Shown in pieces: positions 25,518 to 34,976 of a DNA stretch of 64,000 nucleotides. Location of the stretch: NCBI RefSeq assembly GCF_000422905.1, contig NZ_AUGY01000011.1:62001-126000 (forward strand), in the 5' to 3' direction. The notes beneath the pieces were generated by a model. It was not told the DNA's origin, did not search any database, and saw nothing but the letters and a program-made list of their open reading frames with translations. The DNA comes from Paenibacillus alginolyticus DSM 5050 = NBRC 15375 (GTDB taxonomy: Bacteria > Bacillota > Bacilli > Paenibacillales > NBRC-103111). How positions within the stretch are numbered: the stretch's first letter is position 1; each line of letters starts with the position of its first letter. The translations under genes and the position numbers were made by a program.

Positions 25518-27137
25518 ATGTACAGAATCATGCTGATTGATGACGAAGTCGGCGTACGTAACAGTATTAAAGCCAAAATTGATTGGCAATCCGCCGGATT
25601 CGAAATTGAATTAGAAGCAGCTAATGGTCTGGAGGCCATGCAGCTTCTTACTGAGCAGCCGCTGCCCGATGTTGTGATTACGGATGTCCGAATGCCGCAA
25701 ATGGACGGTATAGCTTTCATCAAAGCTAGTAAGGAGAAGTTCCCTCATCTTCGTATCATCGTGCTTTCGGGCTATTCGGATTTTGAATATATGAAGGCAG
25801 CCATCCAGTTGGGGGTGAAAGATTATTTGCTAAAGCCTGTCGTGCGCAGCGAATTAACGGCACTCCTAGCCAAACTGTCCGAAGAATTGGAAGATGACCG
25901 CAATCGAATACGCGAACAAGACCAAGAGGAAATGAAGAATCATCAACAGCTTCACCTCATGCAGGAGCAATTAATTTGGCAGCTGGTGAAGGATGAATGG
26001 TTTAGTGTATCCACCGTGAAAGAACGGATGCAGCAATTACAGCTGTCTTCTTTGACCATAGATGATGTACATGCGCAGTTTGTGACGGTGGAGATGAGAA
26101 TTCCGCAAGGCCGCTTGGACGATTGGAGTGAGCGGAAAGACTTACTCTACCTGGCATTCCAGATGATTTGCCGGGAGTCTGCCGAAAATTGGGAGCAGGT
26201 GTATCCCTTTTATCCTATTAGTCATCCTGCCATGATGCATTTCCTGATCCTTATTCAAGATCCTGCGCAGCATAGTCGTTTCATGGAGGACTTCGTTCGC
26301 AAGCTCAAGCGGAATATCAAAAGCTACCTGAGAGTGGAGAGTGTAGTCGGCATAGGTGAGTCTATCAACGGACTGAGGCAGTTGAAGGATGGTTATGCAT
26401 CGAGCATGCTGGCTTGGAGCCAAAGCACGATCCAATCAGACAAGGCTGAGCCGAACCGAAATATGCTGGCATTGACACATGCGTTTTCGCCGGAAGTAGA
26501 GAGAAAGCTGATGCAAACCATTGAAAGCCTGGATATGCCTGCATTCACTAAGCAGCTGCATACCATTTTCTCCGCTGATCGAGACACGCCGATGTTTGTA
26601 TTTACCTTCTTGACGTTGCGGATTATTTTGCTGTTTAATGCCATAGCCAAGAAGTTCGAACTTGGTGATGCCTCGCTGCAAAGCTATCTATGGAACTGTC
26701 AGATGACGGTGAGAGACTATTCCTCAAGGGAGCAAGTGTTGGAGCAGCTTCATGAAATGGCACAATTGGTGATGAACGAAGTGAGGAAAACGAGATTCTC
26801 CAGCGGCCAGCAGATGATCGAAGCGATTCGCAACTATGTAGATGAGAATTTCTCCTACGAGCTTACGCTAGCTTCACTTGCGGACATGTTTCATCTAAAT
26901 GAAACCTACTTGTCCGGATTGTTTAAGACGAGCGTTGGCGTTACTTTTAGTGATTATGTCACGAAATTACGTCTAAGTAAGGCCGCGGTGCTGCTGGAAG
27001 AAAATGAGCTGAAGCTAACGGATATTGCTACGCTGGTTGGCTACTCCAGTTCAAGTTACTTTAGCACAGCTTTTAAAAAGTATTATGGTAAAGGACCGAA
27101 GGAGTATCGGGAAGAGCTACTAAGTAAGAAAGTGTAG
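25518..27137 (+). CDS. YesN-type response regulator with AraC DNA-binding domain
   Basis: 539 residues. The receiver domain (1-125) has the acidic start MLIDDEVGVR, the phospho-acceptor in VVITDVRMPQMDG and the conserved Lys in DYLLKPV. A helical linker of about 280 residues follows. The C-terminal about 100 residues form the double helix-turn-helix of AraC regulators: LASLADMFHLNETYLSGLFKTSVG and LTDIATLVGYSSSSYFSTAFKKYYGKGPKEYR. With the preceding kinase it most likely activates the surrounding fructan genes. Its binding sites could not be identified by eye. Confidence 0.88.
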   Translation: MYRIMLIDDEVGVRNSIKAKIDWQSAGFEIELEAANGLEAMQLLTEQPLPDVVITDVRMPQMDGIAFIKASKEKFPHLRIIVLSGYSDFEYMKAAIQLGVKDYLLKPVVRSELTALLAKLSEELEDDRNRIREQDQEEMKNHQQLHLMQEQLIWQLVKDEWFSVSTVKERMQQLQLSSLTIDDVHAQFVTVEMRIPQGRLDDWSERKDLLYLAFQMICRESAENWEQVYPFYPISHPAMMHFLILIQDPAQHSRFMEDFVRKLKRNIKSYLRVESVVGIGESINGLRQLKDGYASSMLAWSQSTIQSDKAEPNRNMLALTHAFSPEVERKLMQTIESLDMPAFTKQLHTIFSADRDTPMFVFTFLTLRIILLFNAIAKKFELGDASLQSYLWNCQMTVRDYSSREQVLEQLHEMAQLVMNEVRKTRFSSGQQMIEAIRNYVDENFSYELTLASLADMFHLNETYLSGLFKTSVGVTFSDYVTKLRLSKAAVLLEENELKLTDIATLVGYSSSSYFSTAFKKYYGKGPKEYREELLSKKV

Positions 27138-27482
27138 CAGCTAAAAAATGCAGATTTGAAATGGGCTGTTCCAAAAGGTCAATTCGACCATGAGGGCAGT
27201 CCTATTTCCATTTGTCGCATGAAGGAAAAGCTAGCTACTGGGAGAAATAAGAGTCTTTGGGAGTTTCTATTTGCGTGAAAAGTGGCTATAGGAGTGGAAT
27301 AAGAGCCTTTATTAGGGGCTCTTATTTGTCGTTGATAGGGTAGAAAACTAGCTACTTGGAAGTGTTTAACTAATGCCAAATAAAATTGAAAGGCAACTCC
27401 CGATGATTTTGAAATCTTTCTTCGTGCGGACTCGGTACAATTATCATACAGAAAATGATGGTGACATGCACAAGGAGGAAGT
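27138..27482. other. Intergenic region before the GH32 gene, with hairpins
   Basis: 345 bases without a gene. It holds a terminator-like hairpin at 27298-27326 (AATAAGAGCC pairing with GGCTCTTATT, then TTGTCG) and a similar AATAAGAG run near 27247. Near 27163 are parts of a GGGCTGTTCC/GGTC..GACC structure resembling a worn terminator. The promoter for the exported GH32 gene should also lie here, before the AAGGAGGAA at about 27472-27480, but no good sigma-A consensus is visible, which fits dependence on the YesN-type activator. Confidence 0.4.
27298..27326 (+). terminator. Terminator-like hairpin after the two-component genes
   Basis: AATAAGAGCC (27298-27307) pairs with GGCTCTTATT (27317-27326), with TTGTC following. 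The weak T tract leaves termination uncertain. Confidence 0.5.
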
Positions 27483-29330
27483 ATGCGGAAGAAATTAGGG
27501 TTATGGGCGGTTGGTGCTGCCACGGTTGTACTTCTAGGATTGGGGGTGGCGGTTCTGGTTAAATGGGATGGCAGATCGTCGGATGCAGCAGATAGCTCAG
27601 CTTTTACGTATGCGAGTGATCCGAATTATTATACAGAAAAGTTCCGTCCGCAGTATCACTTATCACCAGAATCCGGCAATATGAGTGATCCGAACGGGAT
27701 GGTCTATTTCGAAGGTGAGTATCACCAATTTTATCAAAACAGTGGCCAATGGGGACATGCGGTAAGTAAGGATCTCATCCACTGGGAGCATCTCCCGGTA
27801 GCTCTGGCTCGGGATTCCTTGGGAGAGATATGGTCAGGGAGCGCTGTGGTAGATAAAAAGGATACGAGTGGATTTTTTGGCGGCAAAGCGGGCTTGGTCG
27901 CGATTTTTACCCATTTCAAAGGCGGTGTTCAGTCGCAAAGTATTGCCTACAGCGCGGATAAAGGCCGGACATGGACCAAATATGAAGGAAATCCGGTGAT
28001 TCCGAATCCGGGCTTGAAGGATTTTCGAGATCCGAAGGTCATCTGGCATGCGCCTACCCGTTCTTGGGTGATGGTAGTGTCTGTGGATAACCGTGTTCGT
28101 TTCTATTCATCGCCCGACCTGAAATCATGGAAAATGACCAGCGAGTTCGGAAGCGATCAAGGCTCGCACGCGGCCGTATGGGAATGCCCGGACTTGTTCG
28201 AGCTACCAGTTGAGGGCTCCAAAGCGAAAAAGTGGGTGCTAGCGGTAAGTATCGGCAGCAACGATACGACGAAGGGTTCCACTGCGCAATACTTCGTCGG
28301 TACGTTCGACGGGCGAACGTTCAAGAATGATAATAAGCCATCGGATGTGCTATGGACGGATTACGGTAAAGATTTCTATGCCGCTGTATCCTATTCGGAT
28401 ATTCCAGCCAAAGATGGACGCCGCATCTGGCTGGGGTGGATGTCAAATTGGCGTTATCCGTTCGCGATGCCGACGGGCAGCTGGAAGGGAAACATGTCCA
28501 TTCCCCGCGAGCTTAGGCTAAGGAATATCCCTGATCAAGGATTGCGGCTGATTCAGGAGCCAATTAAGGAACTTCAGACTTTGCGAGGTAAGGAAGTTAT
28601 TGTCTCCAAGCAGGCGTTATCTGCAGGACATAATCCGTTCGACGCCATTAAAGGAACATCCTATGAGTTGGTTACCGAACTATCTGTTCAGCCGAATGCG
28701 AAATTAGCATTCAAGCTTAGAAAAGGAAGCGACCAAGAAACGAGCGTCAGTTACGATGCCAAAACGGAGGAGCTGACGGTAGATCGAACACGCTCCGGCA
28801 TCACCTCGTTCGAGAAGGGCTTCGCTGAGAAAGTTTCAGCGCCGCTGAAGCTGAAGGACGGCAAGCTCAAGCTCCGATTTTTCGTAGATGAATCTAGTCT
28901 TGAGGTATTTGGGAACGATGGCGAGGCTGTTGTTTCCAGCCTGATTTTTCCTGATCCGACGAGTAACCGATTGGAGTTAACTGCCTTGGAAGGCAGCGCC
29001 ATGCTGGACAATGCTCACTTTTATCCGATGCAGACGGTATGGCGGAATGAGGATGTGAATGCTGCCAAGCCGCAGCGGATTGTGTTAAGTAAGAGCACGC
29101 TCGATGTGCCAGTGAATAGCAGTCAGCAGGTCGAAGCTTCGGTCATTCCATTAAGCGCTCCGCAGCTATTGAAATGGCAGTCTAGCAGCGAGGCGATAGC
29201 TACAGTTTCAGCGGTTGATGGCGGAGCTGTGGTGAAGGGCGTTCAGGCCGGACAGGCGGAGATCAAAGCGATCAGCCCAGATGGCGGCGTGGTTTCGAGC
29301 TTCAAGGTTTTTGTCTACGACGGAAAATAA
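27483..29330 (+). CDS. Exported glycoside hydrolase family 32 (levanase/inulinase-like) with Ig-like C-terminal domain
   Basis: 615 residues. The N-terminus LWAVGAATVVLLGLGVAVLV is a signal or anchor segment. The GH32 catalytic five-blade propeller has the nucleophile Asp in GNMSDPNGMVYF, the stabiliser in KDFRDPKV and the acid/base Glu in WECPDLF. A beta-sandwich follows (to about residue 515). Residues about 535-612 (KSTLDVPVNSSQQVEASV, WQSSSEAIATVS, VKGVQAGQAEIKAIS) are a bacterial Ig-like (Big_2) domain, often used for surface or polymer attachment. It probably cuts levan, inulin or sucrose outside the cell, feeding the ABC importer beside it. AAGGAGGAA precedes the ATG. Confidence 0.88.
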   Translation: MRKKLGLWAVGAATVVLLGLGVAVLVKWDGRSSDAADSSAFTYASDPNYYTEKFRPQYHLSPESGNMSDPNGMVYFEGEYHQFYQNSGQWGHAVSKDLIHWEHLPVALARDSLGEIWSGSAVVDKKDTSGFFGGKAGLVAIFTHFKGGVQSQSIAYSADKGRTWTKYEGNPVIPNPGLKDFRDPKVIWHAPTRSWVMVVSVDNRVRFYSSPDLKSWKMTSEFGSDQGSHAAVWECPDLFELPVEGSKAKKWVLAVSIGSNDTTKGSTAQYFVGTFDGRTFKNDNKPSDVLWTDYGKDFYAAVSYSDIPAKDGRRIWLGWMSNWRYPFAMPTGSWKGNMSIPRELRLRNIPDQGLRLIQEPIKELQTLRGKEVIVSKQALSAGHNPFDAIKGTSYELVTELSVQPNAKLAFKLRKGSDQETSVSYDAKTEELTVDRTRSGITSFEKGFAEKVSAPLKLKDGKLKLRFFVDESSLEVFGNDGEAVVSSLIFPDPTSNRLELTALEGSAMLDNAHFYPMQTVWRNEDVNAAKPQRIVLSKSTLDVPVNSSQQVEASVIPLSAPQLLKWQSSSEAIATVSAVDGGAVVKGVQAGQAEIKAISPDGGVVSSFKVFVYDGK

Positions 29331-29354
29331 AGAAGTGGAATGGAGAGATAGACC

Positions 29355-30272
29355 ATGGATACAGCGATACAAACAGCGGTAGAAACCAAAATAAAATCTC
29401 GAAGCTTCCGAATGCATGAGCAAGCAACCGCATTCTGGTTTATTTTCCCGGCGATAGCCTTATTGCTTGTCTTCGTGTTCTACCCAATGCTGCAAGCCTT
29501 CATCATCAGCTTTAAAAACTATTCGTTGGTTGGCGCAGGCGATGTATTTGTCGGAATGGATAATTATGTTCATCTAATGAAAGACCGCGCTTTCTTTAAC
29601 AGTCTGAAGCATTCGTTTTATTTTGCTATCATTGTGATTCCAATTCAAACGAGCATCGCTCTGGGGTTAGCGTTATTGATCCAAAAGAAAACAGCGGCGG
29701 CAGGTTTGTTCCGAACACTCTATTTTATCCCTGTTATTATTTCGACTGCGGTGGCTGCCACGGTTTTTAAGTTAATTTACAATAAAGAGTTTGGGCTTTT
29801 GAACAGTGTTCTCAAGGCTCTGCACCTGCCTGTTACAAGCTTTCTATCTGATCCGGACACGGCGATGAATGGCATTATTGTACTCGGGATCTGGAAAGGC
29901 GCCGGATTTTTCATGATCATCTTCCTGGCAGGTCTGAACAATATTTCCCCTGATCTGTACGAAGCTGCCAGAGTGGATGGCGCATCTAGGATTCAGCAGT
30001 TTTTCAAAATTACGCTTCCGCTATTGAATCGGACCATGGCCTTTGTTGTCATTATGACCACGATAGATGCGATTAAGCTGTCAGGGCTCGTCTTTGTATT
30101 GACTAATGGAGGGCCGAACAGCTCGACGGAAACTGTTGTTTTCTACATTTATAAGCAGGCTTTCACGCAAATGAGAATGGGGTATGCGACAGCGGCGGCT
30201 TTTGTACTCTTTGCGATCGTGCTAGCCATTTCACTTATCCAAATGAAGCTGTTTAACAAAGACACTGATTAG
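29355..30272 (+). CDS. Carbohydrate ABC transporter permease (UgpA/MalF type)
   Basis: 305 residues with six hydrophobic segments. The EAA loop reads NNISPDLYEAARVDGASRIQQFFKITLPLL, the contact site for the ATPase. It forms a heterodimer with the second permease at 30516. It starts 24 bases after the GH32 gene, so the two are co-transcribed. No ATPase gene is present in this locus, which fits sharing of a general MsmX-type ATPase encoded elsewhere (inference). Confidence 0.9.
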   Translation: MDTAIQTAVETKIKSRSFRMHEQATAFWFIFPAIALLLVFVFYPMLQAFIISFKNYSLVGAGDVFVGMDNYVHLMKDRAFFNSLKHSFYFAIIVIPIQTSIALGLALLIQKKTAAAGLFRTLYFIPVIISTAVAATVFKLIYNKEFGLLNSVLKALHLPVTSFLSDPDTAMNGIIVLGIWKGAGFFMIIFLAGLNNISPDLYEAARVDGASRIQQFFKITLPLLNRTMAFVVIMTTIDAIKLSGLVFVLTNGGPNSSTETVVFYIYKQAFTQMRMGYATAAAFVLFAIVLAISLIQMKLFNKDTD

Positions 30273-30275
30273 AGA

Positions 30276-30491
30276 GGAGAGACTTTGAGCACGCTCAAAG
30301 ATCCCAAAAAGGAGAGACTTTGAGCTCCACTCAAAGATCCCTATATTATCCCACAAAGTGAAGCTAAGCTCTGAAGTATATTCCGTCCGCATCGAGTCAA
30401 GACTCGATCGGCGTCTAAACTCACCACTTAAAGCGGTCATTCTTCCCGAATTACTTCGATAAGAGTTTAGACATTACTTTGCGGGGGCCCC
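30276..30491 (+). other. Highly structured spacer between the two permease genes
   Basis: Two tandem near-identical units (30276-30310 and 30311-30345) each start GGAGAGACTTTGAG and form a hairpin CTTTGAG/CTCAAAG with loops CACG and CTCCA. A third hairpin ATCGAGTC-AA-GACTCGAT lies at 30391-30408. A 10-bp long-range stem GTCTAAACTC (30413-30422) with GAGTTTAGAC (30463-30472) follows, and then the palindrome GGGGCCCC (30484-30491). The usual spacing between such permease genes is under 30 bases, so about 215 bases of folded RNA have been inserted. Possible roles: RNA processing or stability control, attenuation, or a small insertion. No coding content. Confidence 0.65.
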
Positions 30492-30515
30492 AAATAAATA
30501 TTAGGAGGAATCGCC

Positions 30516-31352
30516 ATGAAGAGGGTAACCAGCATCGTAAGATTGATCATCATGATTGTGATCGCTTTGATTTCTGTCGCTCCGATCCTATGGATGGTCG
30601 CCGGCTCATTTCGTCCATACCAGGAGCTTTTTAAATATACGTCTCTGAATATTCATCTGCTGATCCCTGTGGAGTGGACGGGACGTAATTTTCATAATGT
30701 CATTTTCAATGCTCGCAATCCGTTCCTTCGTTATATCTGGAATACATTGCTCGTGGCTTCGATCGTCACCGCGCTTGTGCTTATTATTAACTCGATGGCA
30801 GCTTTTGCGTTTGCTAAACTCAGGTTTCGCTTTAAAACTTTCGTTTTCGCACTGTTTATGTCGGCGATGATTATACCGGGTGAAGTTACTCTCGTACCAA
30901 ACTACTTGCTCATGCATGATCTAGGCTGGCTTAATTCTTATAAAGCGCTGATCGTACCTTCGATGTTGTCCGTGTTCGGCATCTTTATGCTGAGGCAATT
31001 TTTCGCAGAGGTTCCGAACGAAATGATGGAAGCGGCACGCATAGATGGAGCTAGCTTACCGCGCACATTCGTATCCATCGTGCTTCCGGCGGCAGTTCCC
31101 GCATTAATTACACTCGGTCTGATGACGTTCCTAGGCAACTGGGATTCCTATCTCTGGCCGCTTATTGTGATCAATGATCAAAAGATGCAAATGATTCAAG
31201 TGGGTATTTCCACGTTTTCCTCTAACGAAGGGACGGATTGGTCCAAAGTATTAGCGGCGAACACGCTATCGACAGTGCCGATTCTGCTGCTGTTCTTGTT
31301 CTTGCAGCGTTACTATATCCAGGGTATCACGATGTCAGGTATTAAGGGTTGA
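30516..31352 (+). CDS. Carbohydrate ABC transporter permease (UgpE/MalG type)
   Basis: 278 residues, six hydrophobic segments, AGGAGGA before the ATG. The EAA motif is NEMMEAARIDGASLPRTFVSIVLPAAVPAL, and the C-terminus ends in YYIQGITMSGIKG, which is characteristic of MalG-like permeases. It pairs with the permease at 29355 for uptake of the fructo-oligosaccharide or sucrose bound by the lipoprotein at 22259. Confidence 0.9.
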   Translation: MKRVTSIVRLIIMIVIALISVAPILWMVAGSFRPYQELFKYTSLNIHLLIPVEWTGRNFHNVIFNARNPFLRYIWNTLLVASIVTALVLIINSMAAFAFAKLRFRFKTFVFALFMSAMIIPGEVTLVPNYLLMHDLGWLNSYKALIVPSMLSVFGIFMLRQFFAEVPNEMMEAARIDGASLPRTFVSIVLPAAVPALITLGLMTFLGNWDSYLWPLIVINDQKMQMIQVGISTFSSNEGTDWSKVLAANTLSTVPILLLFLFLQRYYIQGITMSGIKG

Positions 31353-31391
31353 TCCAAGGAGTTAGCATAGTGAGGAGAAAGGAAGCTTAAG

Positions 31392-32360
31392 ATGAACTAT
31401 GATGCAGTTGCGCTAGGGGAGTACTTAATTGATTTTACACCTCAAGGTTTATCAGACGCCGGACAGCCTGTGTTTGAGCGCAATCCGGGAGGAGCTCCCG
31501 TGAACGTTGTGGCCGCTATGGCTAAGCTTGGCATGAAGACCGGGTTCATTGGGAAGGTAGGCAATGACCCCTTTGGTAGGTATTTACGGCAAGCTTTGCT
31601 GCAGCAAGGTGTGTCAGATAGCGGGCTTGTCGCGTCTGACGAGGCTCATACGACAATGGCCTTCATACATTTGGATTCGCATGGAGAGAGATCCTTTCAT
31701 TTCTCACGAAAGCCCGGTGCAGATCAACTGTTGCGAGAGGATGAGGTGAATCTGGCTATGCTGGAGGGAACGCGGGTTTTTCACTTTGGATCGATCTCGA
31801 TGACAGCGGATCCCTCCTATACGGCTACGATTAAGTCTGTGCAGAAAGCCAAGGAGAAAGGTGCGCTCATTTCTTATGATCCCAACTGGCGCCCTTCTTT
31901 GTGGGAGGACGAACAGCATGCTAGGGAAGCTATTCAAGCAGGCTTAAACCTCGCTGATCTCGTGAAAGTATCCGAAGAAGAGGTCATCTTCCTCACAGGG
32001 CAGGGGGACATAGAGATTGCGTCGAAACAGTTGATGGAGCGGTATTCCATTCAATTGCTATTAGTAACCGCTGGATCTATAGGCTCATTTTATCGGATGA
32101 ACGATTGGTGGGGGAAGGTGGACAGCTATTCGGTTCATACCGTTGATACCACGGGTGCAGGGGATGGCTTTCTCGGAGCTTTTCTATACCAAGTGTTAAT
32201 GTTGGGAAAACCTTTACAGGTCTGGAGCGAAGATGAACTATGCAGTGCTCTGAGATTTGCGAATGCAGCGGGTGCTTTGGCGACGACTCGGAAAGGTGCC
32301 ATTCCTTCCCTTGGTACAATTGAAGAAATTGGAGCATTAATGCGATCCGGGAATGTGTGA
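31392..32360 (+). CDS. Fructokinase, PfkB (ribokinase) family
   Basis: 322 residues. The first signature is FERNPGGAPVNVVAAMAKLG and the second, with the catalytic Asp and anion hole, is TVDTTGAGDGFLGAFL. The GAPVNVVAAMAKLG form is typical of fructokinases (ScrK-like). It would phosphorylate free fructose made by the GH32 enzymes on either side, giving fructose 6-phosphate. GAGGAGAAAGGAAG precedes the ATG; the gene lies 40 bases behind the permease and 30 before the cytoplasmic GH32, so all are one operon. Confidence 0.9.
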   Translation: MNYDAVALGEYLIDFTPQGLSDAGQPVFERNPGGAPVNVVAAMAKLGMKTGFIGKVGNDPFGRYLRQALLQQGVSDSGLVASDEAHTTMAFIHLDSHGERSFHFSRKPGADQLLREDEVNLAMLEGTRVFHFGSISMTADPSYTATIKSVQKAKEKGALISYDPNWRPSLWEDEQHAREAIQAGLNLADLVKVSEEEVIFLTGQGDIEIASKQLMERYSIQLLLVTAGSIGSFYRMNDWWGKVDSYSVHTVDTTGAGDGFLGAFLYQVLMLGKPLQVWSEDELCSALRFANAAGALATTRKGAIPSLGTIEEIGALMRSGNV

Positions 32361-32389
32361 TAGAAGTTTAGGAATGAGGGGGAAATAGG

Positions 32390-33901
32390 ATGAGTCATCA
32401 AGGTGACAAGGAACGGAATAAGGTTCACGAGGAACAAGTAGTTCTAGCCAATACGGCGTTGGAGCAAGATTCAGCAGCAACAGCAGTGGCAGAGGACAAC
32501 TTCAGACTTTACTATCATTTGATGCCTCCCGCAGGCTGGATGAATGATCCGAATGGCCTGATTTATTTTAATCAAGAATATCATGTATTTTATCAGCACT
32601 ATCCTTATGAGCCCAAATGGGGACCGATGCACTGGGGACATGCTAAAAGTAAAGACTTGGTAAACTGGGAGCATCTGCCCGTAGCGTTGGCGCCATCAGA
32701 AAATTACGATATGGGAGAAACCGGTGGATACGGTTGCTGGTCGGGCAGTGCCGTGGACGATAACGGCGTGTTGACGTTGATCTACACGGGGCATGTCGAT
32801 GGACGCACACCCACTGAGGTTCAGTGCATTGCGACAAGCACAGATGGGGTTACCTTTAACAAAGCAGCGAATAACCCGGTTATTGCTTGCGCGCCAGAGG
32901 AAGGCGGCTTCGGATTTAGGGATCCAAAGGTTTGGCAGCATGCAGGTGTATGGTACATGGTTATTGGATACGGGAAAGACGGATTGGGCAAAGCGCTGTT
33001 GTATAAGTCTTCTGATCTGCGGGATTGGAGCTATATCGGGGTCGCTGCTGAAAGCGATGGCACGATGGGGGATATGTGGGAGTGCCCGGATTTGTTTCCG
33101 CTGGGGAACGGAAATGACCACGTGCTGGTGATTTCCCCAATGAATATGGGAACGACCAAGACGATGTATCTAATTGGCAAGCTTAGCTATGAGAGCGGCG
33201 TTTTCGACTACCGCTACGCAGAGCGGCTGGACTATGGCTTCGATTTCTATGCGCCGCAAACGTTCGTGGACGGGCAGGGAAGGCGTATTCTCATTGGCTG
33301 GATGAATATTTGGGGCGCTCAAATGCCGGAGCAGGAGCATGGCTGGATGGGGGCTTTTACATTGCCTCGGGAGCTGACACTTTCAGAGGACGGAACGCTG
33401 CGGATAGAGCCTGTGGCGGAATTGAAAGCCATGCGCGGGACTCATCACCGTGTCAGTAATCTGTCCATCAGTGCAGATACGGAAGTACCTTTGCCGGAAA
33501 TTCATGGGGATGCGCTTGAACTTATCGCCGTTTTTAACACGGATCTTTCAGCTGGTGATGCTGAGTTCGGTTTGCTGCTTCGCTGTTCAGAGGATGGTTC
33601 CGAGTACACGGAAGTGAGCTATTCGACTGCTGATCGTAAGCTTAGAATGGATCGCAGTCACTCCGGTGCAGGCGAAGCGGGTGTGAGCGAAGTGCAGTTG
33701 ACTCCTCTAGAGGATGGCCGCATAAAGCTGCAGATATTTATTGATCGCTCTTCTGTCGAGATATTTGCTAATAACGGGCTGAAAACCGTAACGAACCGCA
33801 TTTACCCAAAACCTGACAGTCTGGGAATCAAGCTGTTTGCCAGGAATGGAGAAGTATCTCTGGAAAGCTTGGACGCTTGGAAGTTAATAACGGAAGGATA
33901 G
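32390..33901 (+). CDS. Cytoplasmic GH32 beta-fructosidase (sucrose/fructo-oligosaccharide hydrolase)
   Basis: 503 residues with no signal peptide. Motifs: AGWMNDPNGLIYF (nucleophile Asp), FRDPKV and WECPDLF (acid/base Glu), followed by the beta-sandwich with IDRSSVEIFANNG near the end. Because uptake here is by ABC transport, the substrate should arrive unphosphorylated, so invertase or fructo-oligosaccharidase activity is more likely than sucrose-6-phosphate hydrolase, though the families overlap. The first about 35 residues are a non-conserved extension. It is the last gene of the fructan operon and faces the AraC gene tail to tail. Confidence 0.88.
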   Translation: MSHQGDKERNKVHEEQVVLANTALEQDSAATAVAEDNFRLYYHLMPPAGWMNDPNGLIYFNQEYHVFYQHYPYEPKWGPMHWGHAKSKDLVNWEHLPVALAPSENYDMGETGGYGCWSGSAVDDNGVLTLIYTGHVDGRTPTEVQCIATSTDGVTFNKAANNPVIACAPEEGGFGFRDPKVWQHAGVWYMVIGYGKDGLGKALLYKSSDLRDWSYIGVAAESDGTMGDMWECPDLFPLGNGNDHVLVISPMNMGTTKTMYLIGKLSYESGVFDYRYAERLDYGFDFYAPQTFVDGQGRRILIGWMNIWGAQMPEQEHGWMGAFTLPRELTLSEDGTLRIEPVAELKAMRGTHHRVSNLSISADTEVPLPEIHGDALELIAVFNTDLSAGDAEFGLLLRCSEDGSEYTEVSYSTADRKLRMDRSHSGAGEAGVSEVQLTPLEDGRIKLQIFIDRSSVEIFANNGLKTVTNRIYPKPDSLGIKLFARNGEVSLESLDAWKLITEG

Positions 33902-33964
33902 CAGGTCATCGAGTGAAAGATTTGGTGCGTTGCAAGCACCACGACGGCGTCTTTAGGAGAACGA

Positions 33965-34828
33965 CTAATGTGAATACTGCTTGCGGAAACGCAGAGGCGA
34001 GATGCCGGTATACTGTTTAAAGCAGTTGGAGAAGTAGGGGGCGTATTGGAACCCGACGTGTTCGGCGATTTGCCCGACCGGCCAATCCGTTTTGATCAGC
34101 AGCAGCTTCGCTTGTTCCAGTCGATATTCGTGCAGATATTCCATCGGAGTACAGCGGTAGATCTCTTTCATACACCTAACAACATAGTTCGGGTGATAAT
34201 GAAGAGCCTCAGCAAGAGATTCATTCGTCACGTCAGCCTGATAGTGCTGCCTAAGGTAAGCTTCCGCTTTCTCTGCGAGCTTTAAAGCAGGGGAGGCGTC
34301 GCTTCCACTATACCCTTCTTCTAATAGACGCAGCAGTTCCATGAACAGCTGCTGCTCGTTCCAAAAGGTCGCCGAGCGATGCTGGTCTGACGACACGAGC
34401 ATTTTGCGGAGGTGGCACTCGGCAAGGGTAAACTCCGGCGGCGAAGCATATTGCCGAATCCGAATCGTATAGGGGTTTGCCCATGCGTGCTGGACCGGGT
34501 AGGCTGGGTTGGCAGCATTGTCCGCTGCAAGAAGCCAACTCCCTTTAAAGTCGAAGTGATTCCAATAGAAAACGGTCTCGGTCTCGCAGGGCTTCACCGC
34601 ATAGTGATAACGGTCGGGCAATAGCAGCAGTGTCTGTCCTTCCGTTACCTCCCACTGCATGTCCTCTTCTCCAATGAATAGCGTCCCTTTGACAACCCAA
34701 AGTAGGTCAAAGATGCCGATATTCCGTCGGCTCGGGTGCTGCTCTCCCGGACTTAAGGTCGATAAGCCAGTCGTAATGTAATAGGGTACAGGCGGCAGCT
34801 CCATCCAAATGATTCCTGATTCGTTCAT
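33965..34828 (-). CDS. AraC family transcriptional regulator
   Basis: 287 residues. An N-terminal cupin-like sensor domain (LLPDRYHYAVKPCETETVFYWNHFDFKG) is followed by the double helix-turn-helix (TNESLAEALHYHPNYVVRCMKEIYRCTPMEYLHEYRLEQAK and PVGQIAEHVGFQYAPYFSNCFKQYTGISPLRFRKQY). It is transcribed away from the GH127 gene at 34977, with a 148-base shared promoter region. It is the likely activator of that gene, sensing L-arabinose-type sugars (inference). Confidence 0.88.
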   Translation of the reverse strand: MNESGIIWMELPPVPYYITTGLSTLSPGEQHPSRRNIGIFDLLWVVKGTLFIGEEDMQWEVTEGQTLLLLPDRYHYAVKPCETETVFYWNHFDFKGSWLLAADNAANPAYPVQHAWANPYTIRIRQYASPPEFTLAECHLRKMLVSSDQHRSATFWNEQQLFMELLRLLEEGYSGSDASPALKLAEKAEAYLRQHYQADVTNESLAEALHYHPNYVVRCMKEIYRCTPMEYLHEYRLEQAKLLLIKTDWPVGQIAEHVGFQYAPYFSNCFKQYTGISPLRFRKQYSH

Positions 34829-34976
34829 ACCCGATGCCCTCCCAAATTGCAGTGTGAAATTTTATAAAAAATAGGTTCGTTTTATTCGTAGTTCATTCCT
34901 GAATTCAAGAATAAACTGGATGAGAGCGATAATCAAATGTTATATAAATCACGTACAGCTCTAGGAGGAAATGCAT

